Shown piece by piece: positions 41,700 through 50,443 of a DNA stretch of 57,023 bases. The stretch's first letter is position 1. Every line of letters starts with the position of its first letter. The notes under the pieces are model-generated. The model worked only from the letters and a program-made list of their open reading frames with translations. It was not told where the DNA came from and searched no databases. Origin of the DNA: Streptomyces sp. MUM 2J (GTDB taxonomy: Bacteria > Actinomycetota > Actinomycetes > Streptomycetales > Streptomycetaceae); contig NZ_JADWYM010000041.1 in NCBI RefSeq assembly GCF_022414535.1, forward strand, positions 1 to 57,023. The letters run 5' to 3'. The position numbers were made by a program, and so were the translations under genes.

Positions 41700-42983
41700 T
41701 TACAGCGTGAGTGCCGGTGCGCCGGGAGCCGTCTGCGCGGCCGGCCCCAGGACCGTGGTGGCGGCGCCCGTCGACCGGGACGCGGACGCCGGGGCCGAGA
41801 CCGCGGAGGACGCCTTCGGCGGTGACGCGCCGGTGGCGGGCGCGGAGCTGGCCGGCTTCCCACCGCCCGACGATGTCCGGCTCGGCGGCTCGGACGACGG
41901 CGACTGGCTCGGCGGTGTGGATCCCGGGGACTCCGAGCCTGGCGACTGGGGCTCCGAGGGCGGCGTGGAGGGGCTGGTCGACGTCGACGGGCAGCCGGTC
42001 GACGGCGTCTCGTCGCCGGAGGGGCACGGCGTGGGGCTGGTGGGGGTGACGCTCGGCGTGGGCGTGGCCGGTGGCGGGGTCGGCTTGTCGTGGCCGCCGG
42101 TGTCACCGCGCTGACGGGCGAACCAGTCGTGGTCGTCCGGGTCGTAGAGGACGAAGATGTTGATGATCGTCGTCGTCGGCTGGACCACCACGACGTTGGA
42201 GGGGTTGTACGACGGCCAGGTGTCGCCGGTCACCTTCGGGGAGCCCTGCTGGGCCACGGGCTGCGTGAGCGGATTGCCGCAGGCGCAGCGGACCCGGGGC
42301 ACGCCGTGCCCGTCGACGAGGACGGCGGTGCCCGCCTGGAGGACGGCCTGGTACGTGGTGGCGGCGCCGTCGCGGTAACCGTGGTTGGTCACCCGGGTGT
42401 CCATGCGCAGCTGGACCGGGGTGAGGGAGCGCAGGTAGCCGGGGACCCCGGAGGGCTGGACGCCCGCGACCGAGGCGAAGGCCCGGTTCTTGTCCGGGTC
42501 GGACCGGAGGAACCCGATCTGCTTCTCCACGTCGCAGCTGGAGGTGTTGCGGCTGCCGCCGTACAGGCCGGGGGCGCCTCCGCTGACTCCGCGCACCTCG
42601 TTGGCGGAAGCGGACCCACCGGGAGCGGAGGGCGAGACGGGCGGGGCGGAGCTCTCGGTCGCGGTGGACGCCGTGAACGGGTCGGGTCCGGTGTTGGCCG
42701 CCGGCTGGGCGAAGACCTCGCTTCCCCCGCCGCCGCCGGAGCCGCCGGGCCGGGTGAGGACGACGACCAGCGCCACGACGGCGACCACCGCGGCGGCGGC
42801 CATGGCCACACGCGGCGCGGACTTCCACCAGGGCCGGCGCGGCTCGGGGGTGCCGCCGCCTCCGCCACCTGTGCCGGGCGGCTGGGAGGGCGGGCCCGAG
42901 GGCGGCTGGGTGGGCCCCGACAGGGGGCCGGACGGCGGTCCTGTGGGGTGGCCGGACGACGGCGGTTCGACGCTCACGAGCAC
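41700..42983 (-). CDS. DUF6777-containing membrane-anchored protein
   Basis: A 427-residue protein in one-pass orientation: a Pro/Gly-rich cytoplasmic N-terminus (SSGHPTGPPSGPLSGPTQPP), one membrane helix at about residues 58-79 (VAMAAAAVVAVVALVVVL), then an outside domain. The conserved DUF6777 core is at about residues 130-290 (VRGVSGGAPGLYGGSRNTSS, CDVEKQIGFL, VRCACGNPLTQPVAQ, IINIFVLYDPDDHDWFARQR). The remaining C-terminal part is a Pro/Thr/Ser-rich tail probably crossing the cell wall. Function unknown. Its neighbours on the far side are streptophobe and the FHA-ABC operon. The start, MLVSVEPP, may be a few codons later. Confidence 0.83.
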   Translation of the reverse strand: MLVSVEPPSSGHPTGPPSGPLSGPTQPPSGPPSQPPGTGGGGGGTPEPRRPWWKSAPRVAMAAAAVVAVVALVVVLTRPGGSGGGGGSEVFAQPAANTGPDPFTASTATESSAPPVSPSAPGGSASANEVRGVSGGAPGLYGGSRNTSSCDVEKQIGFLRSDPDKNRAFASVAGVQPSGVPGYLRSLTPVQLRMDTRVTNHGYRDGAATTYQAVLQAGTAVLVDGHGVPRVRCACGNPLTQPVAQQGSPKVTGDTWPSYNPSNVVVVQPTTTIINIFVLYDPDDHDWFARQRGDTGGHDKPTPPPATPTPSVTPTSPTPCPSGDETPSTGCPSTSTSPSTPPSEPQSPGSESPGSTPPSQSPSSEPPSRTSSGGGKPASSAPATGASPPKASSAVSAPASASRSTGAATTVLGPAAQTAPGAPALTL

Positions 42984-43136
42984 TTCTTCCCGCGGGGGCC
43001 CATGGGCATCAGCCCATTTGAGCCCGTTTCATCCATAACACCCTATTGTGTGCATCGCTCGCTCCCGGGCCGCAAGCGGGACGCGGACGGGGTCTCTCGG
43101 CGGGCGCGCGACCCCGGCGCTGCTTAGCGTGGCGGT

Positions 43137-44408
43137 GTGAACCCGTCGACCCCCTCCGGCCGGACCGTCGCCCCGCACGGCTGGGTGCAGGCCGTCGCCA
43201 CGGCACTGGCCGGCCTGGCCGCCATGGGGATCACGGCTGCACTGGGCCTGTGGGCGGCGGGAGCCGCCGACCTCCCGGACGGCGGCTTCGCGCCGGTGGT
43301 CGCGGCGACCGTCGTCACGGCAGTCGGCGGCACCGTGGAGTTCTCCGGGAACGCCGGCGGCCTCGCCGACACCGCGGCCGGTCTGACGGTGATGCCGCTG
43401 TCGGTCACTCTCGTCGGGGTGCTCGTGGTCGCCGCCGGGTTCCTGCGGCCCTTGCGGCACCGGGCGGTCGCGGGCGCCGGAGAACTGGCCGGCTGGGCCG
43501 GCCGCATCGCCGTGGTCTGGCTGCTCGGGCTGATCGGGCTGTCACTGGCGGCCCGGCACACCTTCGCCGTTCCGCTGGGCGACGAGACTCTCAGTGACCT
43601 CGGCGACCTGTTCGGGGTCTCGCCCGAGGTCGGATTCCGCGCCAACATGCCGCTGACCGTGGTCGTCGGCCTGGTATGGCTGGCCGGGACCCTGTTCCTG
43701 GCGCTGGCCGTGTCGCGGCGTGCGCCGCTGCCGGGCAGGCTGCTGCGCTTCCGGGCATCGGTGCGCCCGGCCGCGTACGCCATGGTGGTGCTGCTGCTCG
43801 TGCACGTCGTGGTGGGCGTGGTCGTCGCCGTCGTCGTCGCGGCCACCCGCGGTCACCCGGCCGAGACACTGGCCGTGGCGCTGCTCGGGCTGCCCAACGT
43901 GGTGTGGCCGGCCCTGACGATCGGCCTGGGCGCCGACTGGCACGGACGGGTGCAGGGCCCGTTCGACCTGCCCATGCCGCACGTGCTGGACGAGGTGCTG
44001 CGCACCCCGGACGTCTCCACCCTGAACCTGCAGGCGTTGGCCGACTACGACGACCGGTGGTGGTGGCTCGTGGTCGTCGAGGCCGTGCTGCTGCTCGCGG
44101 CGGGGTTCCTGACGGCGGTCCGGTCACCGGCCCGCATGCGGACGTGGCAGCACGCCGTGCACCTGGCCGTGGCGCTCGCCCTGACCGTACTGATGATCTG
44201 TCTCGTCTGCCGGATCTCGGCACACCTGGGCCTGTCCCTGTTCGGCATCGGCGACCTCGGCGGCGCCCTCTCCGCGCGGCTGTTCCTGCGGCCCGACGTG
44301 TGGCCGGCGCTCGGCCTGGGCCTGCTGTGGGGGCTGGTGGCCGGATTCCTGGGAGCCCTGGCCGCCCGGCCGGTCCGGCGGCGCGGTGTCACCCCCGGCG
44401 ACGTGTGA
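43137..44408 (+). CDS. Streptophobe-family membrane protein
   Basis: GTG 43137 gives 423 residues with about ten membrane helices (for example WVQAVATALAGLAAMGITAA; MPLSVTLVGVLVVAAGFL; YAMVVLLLVHVVVGVVVAVV). The family is named for its restriction to Streptomyces and relatives and its hydrophobic character. A soluble loop LGADWHGRVQGPFDLPMPHV is conserved. Function unknown. The stop overlaps by 20 bases the end of the Ser/Thr kinase gene on the opposite strand. Confidence 0.85.
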   Translation: MNPSTPSGRTVAPHGWVQAVATALAGLAAMGITAALGLWAAGAADLPDGGFAPVVAATVVTAVGGTVEFSGNAGGLADTAAGLTVMPLSVTLVGVLVVAAGFLRPLRHRAVAGAGELAGWAGRIAVVWLLGLIGLSLAARHTFAVPLGDETLSDLGDLFGVSPEVGFRANMPLTVVVGLVWLAGTLFLALAVSRRAPLPGRLLRFRASVRPAAYAMVVLLLVHVVVGVVVAVVVAATRGHPAETLAVALLGLPNVVWPALTIGLGADWHGRVQGPFDLPMPHVLDEVLRTPDVSTLNLQALADYDDRWWWLVVVEAVLLLAAGFLTAVRSPARMRTWQHAVHLAVALALTVLMICLVCRISAHLGLSLFGIGDLGGALSARLFLRPDVWPALGLGLLWGLVAGFLGALAARPVRRRGVTPGDV

Positions 44409-45384
44409 CGGGCTCCGCCCAGGCGGGCGGCGGTTTCGCGGTCCCGCCGGCGTGTGCCGGGGCCACCGCCAGGTCGACCTCGGTCGGCGCGTGCCCGGCT
44501 CCGGGGCCGCCGGTGCCGGCATCGCGCAGCGCTGCGACGAACGCCAGACAGGAGTCGTAACGGTCGTCGGGGTTCTTGGCCAGGGCCCGGGCGAAGACCG
44601 CGTCGACCTCGGGCGGCAGGTCCGGGCATGCCTCGGTGAGCGGGGGCGGTTCGTCGTACTGGTGGGCCCACAGCAGGGCCATGTCGTCGTCGCGGCGGAA
44701 CGGCGGGCGGCCTGCCAGGGTCTCGTGGACGACGCAGGCCAGGCCGTACACGTCGCAGCGGCCGTCGACCGGTCGGCCGGAGATCTGCTCGGGTGCGACG
44801 TAGTCGAGGGTCCCCACGAACTGGCCGACGGTGGTGAACCCGGTCAGCGACAGCGACTTCTTGGTCAGCCCGAAGTCCGTGAGGTAGACGTGCTCGGGAT
44901 GATCGCTGTCGGTGCCGCGGGCCACCAGGATGTTGCCCGGCTTGACGTCCCGGTGCACCAGCCCGTGCTCGTGTGCGGCGTCCAGCGCCGAGGCGACCTG
45001 CGCGGCGATGCGCACGGCGGTGGCCAGCGGCAGCGGCCCCTGCCGGTCGAGCAGGTGGCGGAGATCGCTGCCGGCGACGTAGCGCATGGCGATGTAGAGC
45101 ACGCCGTCGGTCTCGCCGGCCTCGAAGACCGGCACGATGTGCGGGTGGTCGATGGCGGCGGCCGTCCGGGACTCGTGGACGAAGCGCTTGCGGAAGGTGT
45201 CGTTGCGCGCCAGTTCCGGTGCCAGCAGCTTCAGCGCCACCGTGCGGTCCAGCCTCAGGTCGCGCGCACGGTAGACGACGGCCATGCCGCCGCGGCCGAT
45301 CTCCTGCTCGATGCGGTAGCCCGCGACCCGGCGGCCGATCAGTTCGGAGGGGCGGCCGGAGAACAGGCTCGTGTCACCGCCCAT
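44389..45384 (-). CDS. Serine/threonine protein kinase (soluble)
   Basis: A complete kinase of 331 residues: glycine loop EIGRGGMAVVYRARDL, ATP-Lys in RTVALKLLAPE, catalytic loop HRDVKPGNILV, DFG in VYLTDFGLTKK, activation segment GTLDYVAPEQISGRP. No membrane helix or extracellular part follows; the tail is a short Pro/Ala-rich region. Its ATG overlaps the stop of the upstream gene (TGATG), so it is translationally coupled to 45384-45938 and the FHA-ABC gene. It probably phosphorylates threonines recognised by those FHA domains, as PknF does for Rv1747 in mycobacteria. Confidence 0.93.
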   Translation of the reverse strand: MGGDTSLFSGRPSELIGRRVAGYRIEQEIGRGGMAVVYRARDLRLDRTVALKLLAPELARNDTFRKRFVHESRTAAAIDHPHIVPVFEAGETDGVLYIAMRYVAGSDLRHLLDRQGPLPLATAVRIAAQVASALDAAHEHGLVHRDVKPGNILVARGTDSDHPEHVYLTDFGLTKKSLSLTGFTTVGQFVGTLDYVAPEQISGRPVDGRCDVYGLACVVHETLAGRPPFRRDDDMALLWAHQYDEPPPLTEACPDLPPEVDAVFARALAKNPDDRYDSCLAFVAALRDAGTGGPGAGHAPTEVDLAVAPAHAGGTAKPPPAWAEPVTRRRG

Positions 45385-45938
45385 CAGGCATCACCGTCGG
45401 ACGCCACCGCGCGGGTCGGCGCGTGCCGGGCGCCCTGCCCGGGCGGCCGCGGTTCCCCCTCGGCCGCGTACGTGCTCAGCCGGGTCCCGTCGCCGTAGAG
45501 CCAGCGGTCGCGCTCGGCGTCGTACAGCCACATGTCCGCTCCGTCGACCACCACGCCGATGCGCAGGCCCTCGGTGCGCTGCCGGAAGGCGGCGCCGTCG
45601 AGTCCGCCCGCGGCGAGCTCCTGAGCGGCGGCGCGGTAGCGGGCGAGGACGGTCTCGGCGCCGGTGAGCAGCGCGAGGGGGTCGGCGGTGGCCTCCAGGG
45701 GCCCGTCGGCGGTGGGCGGGTCCTGGGGCACGGTGACCAGCAGGCGGCCGTCGACCCAGGCGGACCAGCCGTTGGCGCACAGCACGTGCCCCCAGTCGCC
45801 GCGCCGCTCCGTGAGCTGGACGGGCAGCAGCGGGTCCAGGGAGACGGTGGGCCGGGCCGGGTCGGGGGCCTCCCAGGCGGGCATGCCGTCCGGGGGGACC
45901 ACGTGCGAGGGCCGGAAGCCGGGCGTCGGCAGGGTCAT
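45384..45938 (-). CDS. Hypothetical protein between FHA-ABC and kinase
   Basis: A 184-residue protein. The N-terminal part (LLPVQLTERRGDWGHVLCAN, GWSAWVDGRLLVTVP) reads like an SH3-type beta fold; the middle (LALLTGAETVLARYRAAAQE) is helical; the C-terminal part (GLRIGVVVDGADMWLYDAER, DRWLYGDGTRLSTY) has repeated W/Y-G motifs. No membrane segment or signal. I recognise no named domain. It starts 9 bases after the transporter gene and overlaps the kinase start, so it is a member of that system, perhaps an adapter or substrate. Confidence 0.75.
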   Translation of the reverse strand: MTLPTPGFRPSHVVPPDGMPAWEAPDPARPTVSLDPLLPVQLTERRGDWGHVLCANGWSAWVDGRLLVTVPQDPPTADGPLEATADPLALLTGAETVLARYRAAAQELAAGGLDGAAFRQRTEGLRIGVVVDGADMWLYDAERDRWLYGDGTRLSTYAAEGEPRPPGQGARHAPTRAVASDGDA

Positions 45939-45947
45939 CGCTCTCGC

Positions 45948-48293
45948 CTACTTCCGCATCACGGCGGGCTCGTGGCGGCGCAGCAGCCGGGCCACCAGCA
46001 GCCCGAAGAGCACCGACAGCACGAGCAGCATGCCGATGTCGAGCAGCCAGGTCCCGGTGTCGTGGGCGAAGAGCGGGTCGCCGGTGAGGTCGCCGGGCAC
46101 GATGCGGGCCAGGTCCAGGGTGCCCGCCATCGCGCCGAACGCCCACCGGGAGGGCACCAGCCAGGACAGCTGCTCCAGGCCGGGCACCCCGTCGAGCGAC
46201 AGCAGGGCACCGCAGAAGACGACCTGGACGATGGCCAGCAGCACCAGCAGCGGCATCGTCACCTCCTCCTTGCGCACCAGCGCGGAGATGAGAAGGCCGA
46301 GCATCATCGCGGTGAACGCGAGCAGGGCGACGGCGATGGTGATCTCGACGAGCGGGGGCATCAGCACGCCCTTGCCCCCGGGCGCGTTGAGGTCGACGCC
46401 GAGCAGGGCGACGAGGGTGAGGACCACGGCCTGAAGGACCGTGACCGTGCCCAGCACCACCACCTTGGACATCAGATACGCCGATCTGGGCAGGCCGACG
46501 GCCCGCTCCCGCTGGTAGATCACGCGCTCCTTGACCAGCTCGCGCACGGCGTTGGCGGCGCCGGTGAGCACCCCGCCGACGCACAGGATCAGCAGCGCGT
46601 TCATCGCGGTCTCCCGGGTGAGCTCGCTCCCGGCGAGCGCGCGGGCCATGGCGCCCATCACGAACGGCAGGGCGATCATGATCGCGAGGAAGGTGCGATC
46701 GGCGCCGAGGGCCGCGGTGTAGCGGCGCACGAGCGTGCCGAGCTGGGCGCCCCAGCTGCGCGGCGGGGACGGCGGAGTCATGATCACCGGGCCCTCACGG
46801 GGCCTGCGGGGCTGCACTCCGGCATCGGAGACGTACCTGCGGTACTGCCCGGAGAGGCGGTAGTCGCCCGCCCAGTCGCGTTCGCGGTCCCGCTCGAACG
46901 CCTCGAAGGCCTCCGGCCACTCCTCGAACCCGAAGTAGGGCAGGGCCTCACGGGGCGGCCCGTAGTAGGCGATCCGCCCGCCCGGGGCGAGCACCAGCAG
47001 CCGGTCGCAGACGTCGAGGCTGAGCACACTGTGGGTGACGACGATGACCGTACGGCCGTCGTCGGCGAGCCCGCGCAGCATGTGCATCACCGAGCGGTCC
47101 ATGCCGGGGTCGAGGCCCGATGTCGGCTCGTCGAGGAAGAGGAGCGAGGGCTTGGTCAGCAGCTCCAGCGCCACGCTGACGCGCTTGCGCTGGCCGCCCG
47201 ACAGGCTGTGCACGGGCTGCGCGGCGCGCTGCTCCAGCCCGAGTTCGCGGACCACCTCGTCGACCCGGGTGCGGCGCTCGCCCCGGGCGGTGTCCTGCGG
47301 GAAGCGCAGCTCGGCGGCGTAGCCGAGGGCGCTTCGGACGGTGAGCTGGGAGTGCAGGATGTCGTCCTGCGGGACGAGGCCGATGCGCTGCCGCAGTTCG
47401 GCGTAGTCGTGGTAGAGGTCGCGGCCGTCGTACAGGACGGTGCCGTGGTCGGCGGGGCGCTGCCCGGTCAGGGCACCCAGCAGCGTGGACTTGCCCGCGC
47501 CGCTGGGTCCCACGACGGCGAGCAGGCATTTGGCGCCGACGGGGAAGGACACCTGTTCCAGCAGGGTCTTGCGGCCCCGGTCGACGACGACCGTGAGCTC
47601 CTGCACGTCGAGGGAGACCTCGCCGGTGTCGACGTACTCCTGGAGCTGGTCGCCGACGAGGCAGAAGGCGGAGTGGCCGATGCCGACGATGTCGCCGGGG
47701 GCGAGCGCGGCGCTGGTGACGCGGCGGCCGTTCAGGAACGTGCCGTTGTGGCTGCCGACATCGGCGATCTCGTAGCCGGTCCCGGGGGCGAAGCGCAGTT
47801 CGGCGTGGTGGCGGGAGACGGTCAGGTCGTCGACGACGAGGTCGTTGTCGGCGGCGCGGCCGATGCGCACGCTGCGGGCGGGCAGCGGACGGACGGTGGT
47901 GGGCTGCCGGAAGGTGCCGGTCAGCGCCGGCATGGAGATCTCCGACGGGCGCTCGGGAACCGGTTCCGGTTCCGGTGGGCTCACGAGGACCACGCGGGGG
48001 CCGTCGGCGGGGTTGCCGAAGCGGATGACGCTGCCGGAGCCGACGTACCGGTCCTGGACGCGGTGGCCGTCGACGTAGGTGCCGTTGGTGCTGTGGTCGT
48101 CGTGCAGGACCCACCTGCCGGCCTCGGGGCGCAGGACGGCATGGCGCCAGGAGACGCGGGCGTCGTCGAGGAAGATGTCACTCAGCGGGTCCCGGCCGAC
48201 GTGGTAGTCGCGGCCCGGGGTCATCACCAGGGAGCCCGTCTCGGTCCGGAGCACGAGTTCGGGTGCGGTGGACAGGGCCGGCCGCTCCGCCAT
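45948..48293 (-). CDS. ABC transporter with two FHA domains (Rv1747-like)
   Basis: The 781-residue fusion has, in order: FHA1 at about 20-95 (HVGRDPLSDIFLDDARVSWR, STNGTYVDGHRV), FHA2 at about 140-210 (IGRAADNDLVVDDLTVSRHH, SHNGTFLNGRRV), an ABC ATPase at about 235-450 (Walker A VGPSGAGKSTLLGAL, signature LSGGQRKRVSVALEL, Walker B LLFLDEPTSGLDPG, H-loop VIVVTHS) and an ABC2 membrane domain with six helices to the end. Half-transporters of this ABCG type dimerise; both FHA sites keep the R, S and H of phosphothreonine binding. M. tuberculosis Rv1747 is the nearest characterised example. Substrate unknown. Confidence 0.94.
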   Translation of the reverse strand: MAERPALSTAPELVLRTETGSLVMTPGRDYHVGRDPLSDIFLDDARVSWRHAVLRPEAGRWVLHDDHSTNGTYVDGHRVQDRYVGSGSVIRFGNPADGPRVVLVSPPEPEPVPERPSEISMPALTGTFRQPTTVRPLPARSVRIGRAADNDLVVDDLTVSRHHAELRFAPGTGYEIADVGSHNGTFLNGRRVTSAALAPGDIVGIGHSAFCLVGDQLQEYVDTGEVSLDVQELTVVVDRGRKTLLEQVSFPVGAKCLLAVVGPSGAGKSTLLGALTGQRPADHGTVLYDGRDLYHDYAELRQRIGLVPQDDILHSQLTVRSALGYAAELRFPQDTARGERRTRVDEVVRELGLEQRAAQPVHSLSGGQRKRVSVALELLTKPSLLFLDEPTSGLDPGMDRSVMHMLRGLADDGRTVIVVTHSVLSLDVCDRLLVLAPGGRIAYYGPPREALPYFGFEEWPEAFEAFERDRERDWAGDYRLSGQYRRYVSDAGVQPRRPREGPVIMTPPSPPRSWGAQLGTLVRRYTAALGADRTFLAIMIALPFVMGAMARALAGSELTRETAMNALLILCVGGVLTGAANAVRELVKERVIYQRERAVGLPRSAYLMSKVVVLGTVTVLQAVVLTLVALLGVDLNAPGGKGVLMPPLVEITIAVALLAFTAMMLGLLISALVRKEEVTMPLLVLLAIVQVVFCGALLSLDGVPGLEQLSWLVPSRWAFGAMAGTLDLARIVPGDLTGDPLFAHDTGTWLLDIGMLLVLSVLFGLLVARLLRRHEPAVMRK

Positions 48294-48342
48294 GCCAGGA
48301 TTCTACCGATTTGGCGGTTGCCGTGCCCCGCGGACCGGGGCC

Positions 48343-48753
48343 TCAGCCGACGGGCATGGCCAGCGACGCGGCCATCCGCTGCATGCGCAGGGCGTCGACG
48401 GACTCGGCGAGCAGTTCGTACTCGGTGGTGTCGTCGCTGGCGGCGACACGCACCAGCCGGCCGCCGGCCAGCTCCTCGGCCACCAGTTCCTGCTCGCCGC
48501 CGTCGGCACACCAGGCGCGCAGCACGCCGGGCACGTCGGGTACGCCGTCGGCGACCGGCACGAGAGCGGCGGCCGGTACGTGCGCGCTGTCGGGGCCGGG
48601 GTCCAGACGCTCGGCGATCCAGGAGGCCCGATCGCGCAGCCACCACAGCGCGAGCGCCAGCGTGGGCGCCCGGTAGGTGCCGAGCGGGACGCCGATGCGC
48701 CGGCCGTCGCAGACGCCGTATGCCGTGACATGGCACAGGAACTCGTCGTGCAC
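48343..48753 (-). CDS. Hypothetical protein
   Basis: GTG 48753, with GGGGGAGTGAGAC in front, gives 136 residues. It begins VHDEFLCHVTAYGVCDGRRI, and continues with a helical stretch TLALALWWLRDRASWIAERL, an acidic middle and VRVAASDDTTEYELLAESVD at the end. No signal peptide, membrane segment or known motif. It lies 49 bases upstream of the FHA-ABC gene in the same direction and may be its first operon gene. Confidence 0.65.
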   Translation of the reverse strand: MHDEFLCHVTAYGVCDGRRIGVPLGTYRAPTLALALWWLRDRASWIAERLDPGPDSAHVPAAALVPVADGVPDVPGVLRAWCADGGEQELVAEELAGGRLVRVAASDDTTEYELLAESVDALRMQRMAASLAMPVG

Positions 48754-49307
48754 GTCTCACTCCCCCGTGACGCGTCGTTCGCCGGCCGGATCGGCCCGGC
48801 ACTCCGTGCGGCTCGTGTGCGGTGCACTACACCTCGTGTTCGAGTATGTTCACCCCTGAACCACTGTCACCACGCTTTTCCAGCCAGTCTCCTGGCATAT
48901 GCGCGAGACCGGCTGGCCGAAACGCGGCGACCGGCCCACGGAGGCACGGACGGCCCTTGAACGTTCCGGCGGCGAGGGCGCGGACCCGTGACCGGCGGCC
49001 GCGGACAGCGCCCCCGACGCGCCCGGTGGGCGAGGGCGCACGATCCGCCGCCCCACGGAGGAGTCCCGCCCCCGGGGCGGACGACGGGACTCCCGGCAGC
49101 GGCCGGGGCGCTTCCGCCGGACCTCCACGGGAGAGGGAGTGGCTCTCGCCGCACTCGGTGCGCGGTCGCCGCACTTGGTGCGCGCTCCCGGCGTGCGGAG
49201 CGGAGGAGGGCCGGTGACGGAACGGCCCCACCCTGCGCCCACCCGTGCGCCGCATAGCAGGCGGACGGGCGGGCGCCGCGCCGCCCGCGGGCTCCACCGG
49301 CGGTGCT
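48754..49307. other. Gene-free 554-base interval with short tandem repeat
   Basis: No credible gene was found on either strand. The segment around 48835-48900 is less GC-rich and probably contains the promoter of the 48343-48753 gene, read leftward. The rest is high-GC with open frames lacking starts and homology. A two-copy tandem repeat lies at 49147-49184 (separate entry). Confidence 0.5.
49147..49184. repeat. Two-copy tandem repeat, each a small inverted repeat
   Basis: CGCCGCACTCGGTGCGCG (49147-49164) and CGCCGCACTTGGTGCGCG (49167-49184) differ at one base and repeat every 20 bases. Each contains GCAC-N3-GTGC, so the same face of the DNA carries two dyads about two turns apart, a layout typical of cooperative operators. 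Confidence 0.5.
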
Positions 49308-50303
49308 CTACCGCTTGACGACCACGTCGATGCGGGCCAGTTCCTCCGCGGTGAAGTCCAGGTCGCGCACGGCGGCGACGCTGTCCTCCAGCTGCGCCGG
49401 GCTGCTCGCGCCGACCAGCGCGGAGGTCACCCGGTCGCCGCGCAGCACCCAGGCCAGGGCCATCTGGGCCAGGCTCTGACCGCGCTCGCGCGCGATTTCG
49501 TGCAGGGTGCGCAGCCGGGTCACCAGCTCACCGGTGACCGCGTCCGTCTTCAGGAAGGGGCTGTCGCCCGCCGCGCGGGAGTCCTCCGGGATCCCGTCCA
49601 GGTAGCGGGCGGTCAGCAGGCCCTGCTCCAGCGGGGAGTACGCGATGGAACCGACCCGGAGCTCGTCGAGCACGTCCAGCAGACCGCCCTCCTCGGGGCG
49701 CCGGTCGAGCATCGAGTAGCGCGGCTGGTGGATCAGCAGGGGGGTGCCCAGCTCGCCGAGGATGCGGGCGGCCTCGCGGGTCTGCTCCGCCGAGTAGTTG
49801 GAGACGCCGACGTAGAGCGCCTTGCCCTGCTGGACCGCCGAGTGCAGCGCCCCCATCGTCTCCTCCAGCGGAGTGTCCGGGTCCGGGCGATGCGAGTAGA
49901 AGACGTCGACGTGGTCCAGGCCCAGCCGCTCCAGGCTCCGGTCGAGCGAGGACAGCAGGTACTTGCGGGACCCCCACTCGCCGTACGGACCGGGCCACAT
50001 GAGGTACCCGGCCTTGGTGGAGATCACCAGCTCGTCGCGGTAGCGGGCGAAGTCGGTGCGCAGGAACCCGCCCAGCGCGCTCTCGGCGGAGCCGGGCGGC
50101 GGACCGTAGTTGTTGGCCAGGTCGAAGTGGGTGATGCCGAGGTCGAAGGCACGGCGCAGGACCGCCCGCTGGGTCTCGACCGGCCGGTCGGGCCCGAAGT
50201 TGTGCCACAGTCCGAGCGAGAGCGCGGGGAGCTTCAGTCCGCTGCGTCCGGTGCGCCGGTAGGGCATGTCCGTGTAGCGGTCGGGATGTGCGGTGAACAA
50301 CAC
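49308..50303 (-). CDS. Aldo/keto reductase, L-glyceraldehyde-3-phosphate reductase type
   Basis: GTG 50303 (VLFTAHPDRYTDMPYRR) gives 331 residues. The pattern RTGRSGLKLPALSLGLWHNF, ITHFDLANNYGPPPGSAESA, SHRPDPDTPLEETM and GASSPAQLEDSVAAV is that of the YghZ/GpR group, which reduces L-glyceraldehyde 3-phosphate and methylglyoxal-like aldehydes with NADPH. The catalytic Asp, Tyr, Lys and His are present. It is divergent from a LysR gene that probably regulates it. Confidence 0.92.
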   Translation of the reverse strand: MLFTAHPDRYTDMPYRRTGRSGLKLPALSLGLWHNFGPDRPVETQRAVLRRAFDLGITHFDLANNYGPPPGSAESALGGFLRTDFARYRDELVISTKAGYLMWPGPYGEWGSRKYLLSSLDRSLERLGLDHVDVFYSHRPDPDTPLEETMGALHSAVQQGKALYVGVSNYSAEQTREAARILGELGTPLLIHQPRYSMLDRRPEEGGLLDVLDELRVGSIAYSPLEQGLLTARYLDGIPEDSRAAGDSPFLKTDAVTGELVTRLRTLHEIARERGQSLAQMALAWVLRGDRVTSALVGASSPAQLEDSVAAVRDLDFTAEELARIDVVVKR

Positions 50304-50386
50304 GACTCCATGAGGGGTGGGCGCCGGGGATGCGGTTCCGGGGAACCGGCACCACTCTGGCCGGGCCTGCGACCATGCGTCCAACC

Positions 50387-50424
50387 GAATAATCCGATGA
50401 AATTCAGCGAGCAGGCTGCTGAAT
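50387..50424. promoter_or_regulatory. LysR-type operator and second dyad between AKR and lysR
   Basis: GAAT-N11-ATTC (50387-50405) is a perfect LysR-type T-N11-A dyad. Touching it, ATTCAGC (50402-50408) pairs with GCTGAAT (50418-50424). The two dyads share ATTC, lie in an AT-richer patch between the divergent genes, and are good candidates for the regulator's binding and activation sites. Confidence 0.6.
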
Positions 50425-50443
50425 GACGGTAGACTGCTTCCTC

